Assembly (NCBI GenBank): GCA_028716975.1
Contig: JAQUOU010000002.1
Span: 300,841 to 364,840 of the forward strand
Direction: 5' to 3'
Length of the DNA stretch: 64,000 nt
Source: Methylobacter sp.
GTDB lineage: Bacteria > Pseudomonadota > Gammaproteobacteria > Methylococcales > Methylomonadaceae
Shown here: piece after piece, positions 54,279-61,798 of the stretch
Layout of the letters: the number at the start of each line of letters is the position of its first letter
Position numbering within the stretch: the stretch's first letter is position 1
Position numbers and translations under genes: made by a program
The notes under the pieces: generated by a model
The model's database searches: none
What the model was told of the DNA's origin: nothing
What the model saw: only the letters and a program-made list of their open reading frames with translations

Positions 54279-55304
54279 ATGCTTTTTCCTGCCCACATTA
54301 GTATTCTACTAAAGCCCTGTATTTTTGTATTCGGTCTGATTTCAACTTTCATAACCTTTGCAAATGATGACGATAAACAACAGTCTAAAGTACATTTTAT
54401 AGCGGGTCAGCCGATTATTTACCTTGACGATAAAATGCAGTCAATTTCGGGAATACAAGTTACTACGCTCCAGCCTGTCAACTATCATGCTGAGTTTACG
54501 GCTAATGGAAGGGCTATCAATATACAGCCGTTATTGGCGCTGCGTAATCAATATTTGCTGGCGTTAGCCGAACGCAGAAGCGCCACGGCAAAGTTCAACC
54601 ATGCCGAGCAGAACATCAAGCGCCAGCAGGATTTATACCGTCATGGAGTTACCTCAAAGCACAGCTTGCAAAGTCAGCAATCGCAATGGCAAACTGATAA
54701 ATCCCAACTGGATGCCGTGCATTTTCAGGGTCAGGCTATTGTTAATGAAGTTCTGCTTAATTGGGGTAAAACGCTGGCCGAATGGGTAATTGCTCCCGAT
54801 TCGCATAAGCTGGATGATTTTTTATCCGGCCGCCAAACGCTGTTGCAAATTACCTTGCCGGTCAATAAATATTTACCGGAAGATATCCGCACTATTTATA
54901 TTGAGCCTTCAGGCTTCCGCGGTTCAGCCAATAAAGCCAGCCTGATTTCAGCTGCTCCGCAAACAGACATTTCAACACAAGGTGAAAGCTATTTTTTCCG
55001 GACCACAGGCACACACATAAGAACCGGCATGCGAGTCGCTGCATGGATACCTGAAGGAAACGAAGACCGCCCCGGCGTGATCATTCCCAAATCTACATTA
55101 ATCTGGTACCTGGATCAGGCATTTGTCTATCTTAAAACGGATAAGGAAAAGTTTAGCCGCCGTAATATAGTTCATTTTTCAGCAACAGCTGACGGCTACT
55201 TTGTCGGTAACGAACTTAAACCCGGTGATCAACTGGTCACCGTGGGAGGGCAAATGCTGCTGTCAGAAGAGATTCGCGGGCAAATCCCCGATGAAAATAA
55301 TTAA
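54279..55304 (+). CDS. RND/HlyD-type periplasmic adaptor-like protein without a pump partner
   Basis: 341 residues with an N-terminal signal (CIFVFGLISTFITFA). The coiled-coil hairpin (RNQYLLALAERRSATAKFNHAEQNIKRQQDLYRHGVTSKH...) and C-terminal part (GVIIPKSTLIWYLDQAFVYLKTD... ELKPGDQLVTVGGQMLLSEE) match membrane-fusion proteins, but the lipoyl half-motifs are weak. No transporter gene follows; a terminator lies 157 bp downstream. Possibly a metal-efflux adaptor relic or one serving a pump elsewhere. Confidence 0.75.
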   Translation: MLFPAHISILLKPCIFVFGLISTFITFANDDDKQQSKVHFIAGQPIIYLDDKMQSISGIQVTTLQPVNYHAEFTANGRAINIQPLLALRNQYLLALAERRSATAKFNHAEQNIKRQQDLYRHGVTSKHSLQSQQSQWQTDKSQLDAVHFQGQAIVNEVLLNWGKTLAEWVIAPDSHKLDDFLSGRQTLLQITLPVNKYLPEDIRTIYIEPSGFRGSANKASLISAAPQTDISTQGESYFFRTTGTHIRTGMRVAAWIPEGNEDRPGVIIPKSTLIWYLDQAFVYLKTDKEKFSRRNIVHFSATADGYFVGNELKPGDQLVTVGGQMLLSEEIRGQIPDENN

Positions 55305-55460
55305 CATTTAGTTGAACTTGTTCTCATTTCATACGTGCGGGATAAGCTGCGACAATATGTCACATTTTTATTTGCAATAGCTGTTGCTATTATTAACCTA
55401 ACTTTTAGGGCTCGAAAGAGTTCCATAGCTGAAAGTTGCGTTATATCCTTCCTAATATTT

Positions 55461-55489
55461 GAGGCAGTTTTATTAACTGCCTTTTTTTT
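55461..55489 (+). terminator. Intrinsic terminator
   Basis: GGCAGTT (55463-55469), loop, AACTGCC (55475-55481), then eight T. Points along the plus strand. It ends the adaptor gene transcript or an independent RNA in the 55305-55460 gap; msrA runs the other way. Confidence 0.8.
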
Positions 55490-55507
55490 GCCTGTTGCAA
55501 TCCCATC

Positions 55508-56140
55508 CTAATCAAAAGCAACGCCCAGTCCTCCTATGCCGCAGTAACCTTGCGGTTGTTTGGCTAAATATTGTTGATGGTAATCTTCAGCATAATAAAA
55601 TTCGCTTGCCGGCATTATCTCCGTGGTTATTTGGCCGAAACCTGCCTGAGTGAGCCGCTGCTGGTATTGTTGCCTTGATTCAAGTGCTTCCTGCAATTGC
55701 TCTTCAGTGTACGTATAAATTCCGGATCTGTACTGTGTGCCAAGGTCGTTGCCTTGCCTCATCCCTTGAGTGGGATTGTGCGATATCCAGAAAAGCTCAA
55801 GTAAATCGTGATAGGAAGTTAACGCGGGATCAAAAATAACCTTTACTACTTCGCTATGTCCGGTTAAGCCCGTACATAATTCTTCATAAGTCGGGTTCGG
55901 CGTATAGCCGCCGCTATAACCGACCGCCGTACTGAAAATATTCGGATATTGCCAGAATTTCCGTTCAGCACCCCAAAAACATCCCAAGCCAAACAAAGCC
56001 TGTGCCATTGTTTCAGGAAACGGCGGGACAATCGGGTTGCCGGTCACAAAGTGCCTGTTTGAAACAGGCATAGGCGTATCTCTGCCCGGCAAGGCTTGTG
56101 CCGGGTCCGGTAAAATAAGTTTTTTTGATGATAAAGTCAT
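55508..56140 (-). CDS. msrA: Peptide methionine sulfoxide reductase A
   Basis: Reduces S-methionine sulfoxide in proteins. Catalytic motif [10 protein letters not shown] (Cys 54 from this start), [25 protein letters not shown] and the C-terminal recycling region [16 protein letters not shown] at 56140 gives the E. coli-like N-terminus ([20 protein letters not shown]); the frame is open to 56212. Cytoplasmic. Confidence 0.94.
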   Translation of the reverse strand: MTLSSKKLILPDPAQALPGRDTPMPVSNRHFVTGNPIVPPFPETMAQALFGLGCFWGAERKFWQYPNIFSTAVGYSGGYTPNPTYEELCTGLTGHSEVVKVIFDPALTSYHDLLELFWISHNPTQGMRQGNDLGTQYRSGIYTYTEEQLQEALESRQQYQQRLTQAGFGQITTEIMPASEFYYAEDYHQQYLAKQPQGYCGIGGLGVAFD

Positions 56141-56226
56141 GGCGTCTGTGCTATTTTGTGTATTAATTAAAGGCCCGCTTACTGGCTCAAGGTTACTACG
56201 ATTATTAGTCATAATAAAATAATATA

Positions 56227-56338
56227 ATGCTTCGACAAATTCAGCATGAACGGCTGTAACCTTATCAATAAGTTACGTTCGTGCTAAGTCGTGAGCTTGC
56301 CGAAGGGTCGAAGCATGAATGTAACTTAATTTTTAGAG
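56227..56338. repeat. Partial copy of the dispersed repeat element (copy C)
   Basis: ATGCTTCGACAAATTCAGCATGAACGG at one side and CTTGCCGAAGGGTCGAAGCATGAA at the other, ending in AATTTTTAGAG (56328-56338), the same end as the elements at 43.0 and 57.2 kb. The left terminal repeat is missing. It sits directly upstream of hslO. Confidence 0.65.
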
Positions 56339-56372
56339 CCTTTCTAAAATATAAATCTTTAACAGGAGAGTG

Positions 56373-57242
56373 ATGAAAGAGCAAGATTTATTACGCCGTT
56401 TCTTATTCGAAGAACTTGGCGTTCGAGGTGAATGGGTCAAATTAGGAGCCAGTTGGCAAGCGGCTAAGCAACATCAGCGCGGGCCTCAAATAGTGCAGCA
56501 GCAGTTAGGACAGGCGCTGGCCGCTGTTGTTATGTTGTCGGCGACCATCAAATTTAAAGGCTCTATCATTCTTCAGGCTCAAGGAGACGGTGATTTTAAA
56601 ACCCTGGTGGCACAGTCAACTCATGACCGGAAAATAAGAGGATTGATTAGAAGCAGCGAAAATGTACCTGCAGGGTCATTAACGAAAATGTTCGGGCAAG
56701 GCTGCTTGGTTTTAACAATAGAGTCAGACAATACCGAGCCTTATCAGGGCATTGTTCCACTCCAGGGAAGTAATTTAGCTGCCGCCCTGCAGACTTATTT
56801 TGTACAATCCGAGCAGCTTAAAACCCGTTTGTGGCTGTTTTCCAATGATACGCAGGCTGCCGGATTATTACTGCAGGAATTGCCGGAGCACACAGGTTAT
56901 AAAGCGGATTGGAAGCGTATTGAAGCACTGGCGGATACAGTCACCGAGCGGGAATTGCTGGAGCTGGATTGTGAAAAAATGCTGTACAGGCTGTTTAATG
57001 AAGAAAAAGTCAGATTATTCGGCCTTGAGCCGGTTGAATTTGAGTGTGCCTGTTCCAGGCTAAAAATCGAGCAGACTTTACGTCTGTTAGGACGCTCGGA
57101 AGTGGAAGATATTCTGCATGAGCAGGGTATTATTCAAGTAGACTGCGAATTCTGCAATGAACAGTACTGCTTTGATAAAATTGATGTTGAAAATATCTTA
57201 TCTCAGGAGATCGTGGTTAATGAATCTACAACCCGGCATTAG
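56373..57242 (+). CDS. hslO: Redox-regulated holdase chaperone Hsp33
   Basis: 289-residue chaperone activated by oxidation. The N-terminal domain includes GASWQAAKQHQRGP and GSIILQAQGDGDFKTLV; the C-terminal zinc centre has CxC in FECACS and CxxC in VDCEFCNEQY. ATG at 56373 follows AGGAG; a GTG at 56370 is too close. Flanked on both sides by repeat elements. Functionally near msrA, another oxidative-stress gene. Confidence 0.94.
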   Translation: MKEQDLLRRFLFEELGVRGEWVKLGASWQAAKQHQRGPQIVQQQLGQALAAVVMLSATIKFKGSIILQAQGDGDFKTLVAQSTHDRKIRGLIRSSENVPAGSLTKMFGQGCLVLTIESDNTEPYQGIVPLQGSNLAAALQTYFVQSEQLKTRLWLFSNDTQAAGLLLQELPEHTGYKADWKRIEALADTVTERELLELDCEKMLYRLFNEEKVRLFGLEPVEFECACSRLKIEQTLRLLGRSEVEDILHEQGIIQVDCEFCNEQYCFDKIDVENILSQEIVVNESTTRH

Positions 57243-57247
57243 ATTAA

Positions 57248-57493
57248 AGGGAATCTCTAAAAATTATCCGTTCATGCTTCGACAAGGCTCTCCTGAGCAT
57301 GGCCGAAGGGGCTCTCCTGAGCATAGCCGAAGGGGCTCTCCTGAGCATAGCCGAAGGGGCTCTCCTGAGTTTATCGAAGGGCTCAGCACGAACGGATAAG
57401 TCACTGATTTTAATGAACCACCGTTCGTCCTGAGCCTGTCGAAGGAAGCTTGTCGAAGGAAGCTTGTCGACGTGCAATTTTTAGAGGTTCCCT
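57248..57493. mobile_element. MITE-like element with 18-bp terminal inverted repeats (copy B)
   Basis: Left end AGGGAATCTCTAAAAATT (57248-57265), right end AATTTTTAGAGGTTCCCT (57476-57493), one mismatch between the arms. Same ends as copy A at 42956-43063, but the 246-bp interior is expanded by tandem repeats. It begins five bases after hslO and ends five before the lipoprotein gene. The ends are flanked by TTAA on the left and AAAG on the right; a target duplication is not certain. Confidence 0.75.
57286..57380. repeat. Tandem array of a 24-bp unit, four copies
   Basis: The unit GGCTCTCCTGAGCATAGCCG plus AAGG is repeated at 57286, 57310 and 57334, with a divergent fourth copy from 57358. 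Nearly identical copies with no spacers, so it is not a CRISPR array. It lies inside the MITE-like element and suggests recent slippage expansion. Confidence 0.9.
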
Positions 57494-57498
57494 AAAGT

Positions 57499-58269
57499 AT
57501 GAAAACCGGATCGATTAAACGAGGCTTTCGCTTTGTTTGCATAATAGGGCTGGCCATCTCATTATCCGGCTGTATTTATTGGTGGCGGGCTTACCAGACC
57601 TATTTGCAGATGGATGAATTTGACCGCTATTTTAGCATTCTGGTAACCGATAATTTTACCTTGCAATTTAAAGAACCGATTCTTTACAGCAAGGATTTTA
57701 TTTCGCTCTCCAAACTGCAACCCAGCCTGAATAGTCCTACCGCTGAAGGCAAGCATTGGCGATACTGGTTTCGCAAGGTCGACGCCAATAAAAAATTGAT
57801 CATTCCCGAGGTCAAATTTTATTCTGATCTTAACTTTAATAAGGAAGATCGCATAACCGCCTGGGCTTTTTCCTCCTTATTTTTGCAGATCGCTCCGCCA
57901 AAATTTTTAGAGGTTTCCTTACGCTCGCTTGGCGGTGCTGAAATTGATAAAGAAAAAATGCAGCTACGGGCCGATACCGCATTGATAGATAAAATTTCTG
58001 CGGATTTGCCGAAAAAATCAGCCGTTCTGGCGCAATTGGGCGCGCCTTTGGAAATCCAGGATGAAAAGGAACAGGAAGTCTATATTTATCATTTTCTGCT
58101 GGAAACCCCGGCTATAGAGGAAGGTTATGAAGACCGGGCATTGAGCGAGGTTAAGCTCACGTTTGATAAATCGACCCAGGAATTGATTAAAATGGCCGGG
58201 CGTTTTGCAGGGCTTAAAGTCTCAATCAATTATAGAAAATTTCTTGATGAAGCTCCAACTGAGTCCTAA
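57499..58269 (+). CDS. Hypothetical lipoprotein
   Basis: 256 residues. N-terminal signal FVCIIGLAISLSGC carries a lipobox with Cys 25, so lipid anchoring is likely. The mature part (MDEFDRYFSILVTDNFTLQFKEPILYSKDF...) is soluble, mixed alpha/beta, without a recognised domain. It starts right after the repeat element, so its promoter may lie within or before it. Confidence 0.75.
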   Translation: MKTGSIKRGFRFVCIIGLAISLSGCIYWWRAYQTYLQMDEFDRYFSILVTDNFTLQFKEPILYSKDFISLSKLQPSLNSPTAEGKHWRYWFRKVDANKKLIIPEVKFYSDLNFNKEDRITAWAFSSLFLQIAPPKFLEVSLRSLGGAEIDKEKMQLRADTALIDKISADLPKKSAVLAQLGAPLEIQDEKEQEVYIYHFLLETPAIEEGYEDRALSEVKLTFDKSTQELIKMAGRFAGLKVSINYRKFLDEAPTES

Positions 58270-58319
58270 GCATTACTACTCCTGTTTTCCTTTAAAGCTT
58301 ATAAACCGCGGAGATGACC

Positions 58320-58883
58320 ATGAACAGCCTGGTTAAAAAATATGAAACCCGTTATACCGTAGCCGATTATATGAGCTGGCCGGACGATGAACGGCTGGAA
58401 TTAATTGGGGGCCGGATATTTGACATGAGTCCTGCTCCTACTATTAAACACCAGAGTATTACAGGAGAATTTTATAGCCAACTGAAACAAAAATTAAAAG
58501 GCAAGTCCTGCATTCCTTTTATCGCGCCCGTGGATGTGGTGTTATCCGCTAAAGATGTCGTGCAGCCGGATGTGCTGGTAGTGTGCGATTCTGCCAAAAT
58601 CACTGAAAAAAATATCCAGGGCGCTCCGGATTTGATTGTCGAAGTTTTGTCACCCCGCACTGCGCTCAAAGACATGCGCGAAAAGAAATCGTTATACGAA
58701 CGATCCGGTGTGCGTGAGTATGTAGTAATCGATCCACTGGAAGAATACGTGCAGCGCTTCTGGCTGCAAATTGATGGGCATTATGGCGCCAGCGATATTT
58801 TCGGGCCATCTGAAGTACTGGCCTTACAAAGCCTGCCGGAAGTTGAATTGCCGCTATGGGAAATATTTGGCCTGGAGCCGTAA
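58320..58883 (+). CDS. Uma2 family endonuclease-like protein (DUF820)
   Basis: 187 residues of the PD-(D/E)XK-like Uma2 family: YTVADYMSWPDDERLELIGGRIFDMSPAPTIKHQ, then VVLSAKDVVQPDVLVVCD and PDLIVEVLSPRTALKDMREKKSLYERSGVREYVVIDP. Function of the family is unclear; members are abundant in cyanobacteria and sometimes linked to mobile DNA. GGAG precedes ATG 58320 by six bases. Confidence 0.87.
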   Translation: MNSLVKKYETRYTVADYMSWPDDERLELIGGRIFDMSPAPTIKHQSITGEFYSQLKQKLKGKSCIPFIAPVDVVLSAKDVVQPDVLVVCDSAKITEKNIQGAPDLIVEVLSPRTALKDMREKKSLYERSGVREYVVIDPLEEYVQRFWLQIDGHYGASDIFGPSEVLALQSLPEVELPLWEIFGLEP

Positions 58884-58929
58884 AAAAGTGGAATTATCCC
58901 GGACGGATAAGTTACTCATGTCTACACGG

Positions 58930-59262
58930 CTATATTATCCTGATACAAGACAATTCCGAATTGTAGTCAAATGTTTGGATGGCATCGGCTTTATTTCTGA
59001 GCAGCATTTGAATTTGCCAATTTGAGCAGTTGCCGCGTCTAATCCAAACCACTTTTGGCGGGTGTCCGTATAGGGCGCTTTTGTCATAGAAGTCAGAATC
59101 CTTGCTTACCAAAATGAAGCCGTTGTCTTTGGCGTATTTCCACACCTCGTTATCGGACCCGCTGCCTAGTCCCACGCGGTCAACATGTGCGGAATCAGGG
59201 AAAACATCAGCCAAAACAGCGACCAGTTTCGGCGACAGGTTTTCGTCAAATAACAGCCTCAT
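58930..59262 (-). CDS. DUF5615 family PIN-like protein, putative toxin
   Basis: 110 residues: MRLLFDENLSPKLVAVL...GSGSDNEVWKYAKDNGFILVSKDSDFYD. The acidic residues D6, D44 region and KDSDF fit the PIN-like nuclease fold. Starts by a 4-bp overlap after the DUF433 gene, the usual toxin-antitoxin arrangement. Confidence 0.87.
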   Translation of the reverse strand: MRLLFDENLSPKLVAVLADVFPDSAHVDRVGLGSGSDNEVWKYAKDNGFILVSKDSDFYDKSALYGHPPKVVWIRRGNCSNWQIQMLLRNKADAIQTFDYNSELSCIRII

Positions 59263-59489
59263 GAGCTGATAATCATCGAATGCTTTTCCCTGTCGGCGGC
59301 ATAGGCAAAGCAGGCTCTAATATCGTCCTGGGTCAAATAATCAAAATCTTCGAGTATTTCCTGCTCGGTCATGCCGGAAGCAAAGTATTCGAGAATATCA
59401 TAAACAGTAATCCGCAAACCTCGGATGCAAGGCTTGCCGCTACGCTTGCCGGGTTCTAGGGTAATGATGTTGCGATAATCAATAATCAT
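59259..59489 (-). CDS. DUF433 domain protein, putative antitoxin
   Basis: 76 residues: ITLEPGKRSGKPCIRGLRITVYDILEYFASGMTEQEILEDFDYLTQDDIRACFAYAADRE, a small winged-helix-like DNA-binding domain. Partner of the DUF5615 gene. ATG at 59489 gives the family N-terminus; the frame continues upstream to 59621 without similarity. Confidence 0.87.
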   Translation of the reverse strand: MIIDYRNIITLEPGKRSGKPCIRGLRITVYDILEYFASGMTEQEILEDFDYLTQDDIRACFAYAADREKHSMIISS

Positions 59490-59679
59490 GGGCTTTCTCA
59501 ATTTCTCAAAGTGAACGGGTTTGACTGCGTCTTGTGAATCGTTAATGGCACTCGTCGCGTAGCGTCTTCTTAACCGATAAACCCGTTTATATAACAAGCC
59601 CATCGTTCGCGATTGATGCACTTATCGTGCTAAAATATTCCATAAACAGCATAAATTTACAATCTTTTTACTGAAGTGC

Positions 59680-59889
59680 TTAGGGGAAACGCTGCATGCA
59701 TTGATGCCATTCCGATGCAAACGGGATCTGGCTTGAGCCATAATTATCAATAGTAATTACAAAGACTCGCTGATGAGCATACTTTTCATCATTCGGGTGA
59801 GAAATGTCATTCAACAACCCACCGCTTTGTAAACAGAACACAACATCCTCAAAATAGATGCCGCGTTTTTTACCGATTGCTGCATTCAA
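59680..59889 (-). pseudogene. Toxin-like fragment (BrnT-like/DUF4258-like), truncated
   Basis: 69 codons with the core KRGIYFEDVVFCLQSGGLLNDISHPNDEKYAHQRVFVITIDNY, resembling small RelE-fold toxins that read 'RGISFEDV..HP..EKY..QR'. The N-terminal strand is missing (a stop codon precedes the ATG in frame) and the C-terminus diverges after DNY. It overlaps the end of the PemK pseudogene. Probably a remnant. Confidence 0.55.
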
Positions 59890-60213
59890 AGTACTCGCAA
59901 AAAGTTCTTTTAACTTCTATCAAGCATTCTTCGTTGAGTGAACCGTATTTTTTGACCGGATTGTTTTTAGAAATCACAAAAGCTTTACGAATCATAATCT
60001 TTGATTCAACAGGTAAAACACCATCCGACAAATTTTTGTTTGTAATGATAATTTCATCACTTTGAAGCTTTAAGTTTTACTGCTTACCGGAAGCCCGACA
60101 AAATCATTAAACGGCAGATTATCCTTAAATACTAAAACAGGTCTATTCTTACTTGTCTGAAGATCACTGAAATAGAATTTACACAACAAAATATCGCCGA
60201 CGTTTATATCCAT
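59870..60213 (-). pseudogene. PemK/MazF-like toxin gene with a frameshift
   Basis: Frame 1 from ATG 60213 encodes MDINVGDILLCKFYFSD... KNRPVLVFKDN...FVGLPVSSK and stops at 60070-60072. The next frame continues LQSDEIIITNKNLSDGVLPVESKIMIRKAFVIS to a stop at 59870-59872. Joined, they make one protein of about 114 residues of PemK/MazF type. Adding one A in the A4 run near 60074-60078 restores the frame, so a 1-base deletion (or a sequencing error) split it. It overlaps the antitoxin gene by 10 bp. Confidence 0.75.
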
Positions 60214-60410
60214 CTCTGGTCTTCATTTTCGTCTTTCCAGTCTTCAATGATTGCTGCGCTGTGGCTGGAGAAAGCTTGAATTTCGGCTTCTTCATTAACT
60301 GCATTTTTTCTTATAGGAAAAACTAATATCTCAACTTCCTGCTCAAGATAATCTTTAGGTATTCTGATGGTCAAAAATTCAGAATGCGGCACTGTTATTT
60401 CTCTTAACAT
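60204..60410 (-). CDS. Putative antitoxin of the PemK/MazF-like pair
   Basis: 68 residues, MLREITVPHSEFLTIRIPKDYLEQEVEILVFPI..., acidic C-terminus IIEDWKDENEDQRWI. The N-terminal strand pattern with IPKDYLEQEVEILVF is typical of short antitoxins with a flexible toxin-binding tail. It ends inside the toxin start. If the toxin is dead, this antitoxin is an orphan. Confidence 0.7.
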   Translation of the reverse strand: MLREITVPHSEFLTIRIPKDYLEQEVEILVFPIRKNAVNEEAEIQAFSSHSAAIIEDWKDENEDQRWI

Positions 60411-60763
60411 CTTTAAATATTCCTTCTGCGTTAAAAATTACCTGTCGCGTGGGTTATCCGGCTAAGAATCAGCAAATCTAATTGTATTTCAGTATAACAA
60501 AGATAATAGCCAGTTTTTTTTCTATTTAATAACGCGGGAGAACAAACTGCTGGAGGGTTTGCTGCATTCATTTTAGATACTGTACTTCTGCCGTTACTGA
60601 GAAATTTTAAATATCAGAGCAGGAAAAAAGCTTAAGATTCCCCGCTCCATTCGGGATGACAAAAACTGAATAGTTAAGCCTTTTGTTAAATGGGTGGATG
60701 AGCTATGCGGGATGGTTGTATCAATTGCTTAGTCCCATTGGTTTTCGTTTGCATTCAGCGTGC
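60411..60763. other. Intergenic region, no gene recognised
   Basis: 353 bp upstream of the antitoxin gene. AT-rich; contains GATTCCCCGCTCCATTCGGG near 60635, which resembles common dispersed-repeat sequence. No coding frame of interest. Confidence 0.35.
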
Positions 60764-60818
60764 AGGGTGGGCAAACAGCTTTATTGTTTGCCCACCATTT
60801 GCCGGTAAAAATGGCGGG
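60764..60818. repeat. 55-bp repeat with hairpin, copy 1
   Basis: AGGGTGGGCAAAC-AGCTTTATT-GTTTGCCCACC... forms a strong hairpin. 52 of 55 bases match a copy in the same orientation at 61717-61771, so the pair brackets higBA. Confidence 0.85.
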
Positions 60819-60832
60819 CTATCTCCTAAAAG

Positions 60833-61114
60833 TTAAGCAACTTCCAATTCGAAATGCACGCGCCGGCCAAGAGCCGTGGCGATGTTTACCAAAGCATCAA
60901 GAGAGAAGCGCGAGACTCGTCCGCGTAAAAGATCGCTCATGCGAGGCTGGGTAACGCCGCAACGGTTTGCTGCTTCAATCTGAGTCCACTCATTGGCTTT
61001 AATTAGCGCGGCAATCTGCTGCATCAATTCGGCTCTCGCGCGCAAGTTAGCCGCTTGTTCGGGGGTATCGGAAATTGCGTCCCATACGCTGTTATAGGTT
61101 TCAATATTAATCAT
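60833..61114 (-). CDS. higA: HigA-like XRE-family antitoxin
   Basis: 93 residues with a C-terminal helix-turn-helix: LIKANEWTQIEAANRCGVTQPRMSDLLRGRVSRFSLDALVNIATALG. Follows the toxin gene with a one-base overlap, the reversed order (toxin first) typical of higBA. It should repress the shared promoter at 61467-61495. Confidence 0.87.
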   Translation of the reverse strand: MINIETYNSVWDAISDTPEQAANLRARAELMQQIAALIKANEWTQIEAANRCGVTQPRMSDLLRGRVSRFSLDALVNIATALGRRVHFELEVA

Positions 61115-61437
61115 TAGACGCCTCGCATTAAGTCATTAAATCGGATTTTGGCAAGCTCAATATTTCGCTTCGCTGTTGCCTGTGATTTTTTCCTGAAAGC
61201 ATGGAGCACATAAACAGCATCATCAAGCCTGGCGGTATAGATAACTCGAAAAGCGCCTGATTCGTCCCCTATGCGAATCTCTTCAACACCTTTGCCAATG
61301 GATGGCATGGGTTTAAAGTCATCAGGCCGCTCGCCGCGCTGAACTTTATCCAGTTGATAGCCCGCGTCATGGCGGACATCTTCAGGAAATGAACGCAAGC
61401 ATTTAAGCGAGTCGCCTGGAAATTTTAATGATTTCAT
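61114..61437 (-). CDS. higB: HigB/RelE-like toxin (Gp49-like)
   Basis: 107 residues, RelE/HigB fold: LKCLRSFPEDVRHDAGYQLDKVQRGERPDDFKPMPSIGKGVEEIRI and GAFRVIYTARLDDAVYVLHAFRKKSQATAKRNIELAKIRF. A ribosome-dependent mRNA interferase by family. ATG at 61437 gives the family start KSLKFPGDSL; the frame runs on upstream to 61536 through the promoter. Confidence 0.87.
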   Translation of the reverse strand: MKSLKFPGDSLKCLRSFPEDVRHDAGYQLDKVQRGERPDDFKPMPSIGKGVEEIRIGDESGAFRVIYTARLDDAVYVLHAFRKKSQATAKRNIELAKIRFNDLMRGV

Positions 61438-61466
61438 ACTTTGCAAGTATATTGACATGGATATCA

Positions 61467-61495
61467 AGTATATTTGTACGGATATAAATCTGCAA
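61467..61495 (-). promoter_or_regulatory. Sigma70 promoter and probable operator of higBA
   Basis: On the minus strand TTGCAG (61495-61490), 17-bp spacer, TATACT (61472-61467). The repeat CAAGTATAT occurs at 61465-61473 over the -10 box and again at 61444-61452, 21 bp apart (two helical turns), which suits binding of a HigA dimer pair. Confidence 0.65.
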
Positions 61496-61716
61496 CTGTA
61501 TTGACATAAGCCGGAAGGGCAAAAAGGCCTGCTCATGCGCTTTTATCAGGATTAAACAATCGAAAATCAAATCCGATAAACCTTCGCCCGGAAATATCCG
61601 CGCAAAGGTTGGGGGGGTTGGCTTCGGGATGACGGATTGACTCGCGGCGAATCCGCCTTACGGGTTAATCGTCCGGGTGATTAAACCCCTGCATACATCG
61701 TCAACATTCAGGAGGT

Positions 61717-61771
61717 AGGGTGGGCAAACAGCTTTATCGTTTGCCCACCGTTTGCCGGTAAAAATGGTGGG
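61717..61771. repeat. 55-bp repeat with hairpin, copy 2
   Basis: Second copy of the repeat at 60764-60818 with three mismatches. Here it is part of a longer palindrome: GGTAGGGTGG at 61714-61723 matches CCACCCTACC at 61787-61796. It sits between higB and the pilV stop codon. Confidence 0.85.
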
Positions 61772-61798
61772 CAGGAAAGCGGTGTCCACCCTACCTGG

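Noticed and set aside
57286-57380. CRISPR array
   Set aside because: Units are contiguous 24-bp tandem copies without unique spacers and there are no cas genes.
57157-57399. Frame encoding a GSPEHSRR peptide repeat
   Set aside because: It is only translation of the 24-bp tandem repeats running out of hslO in another frame.
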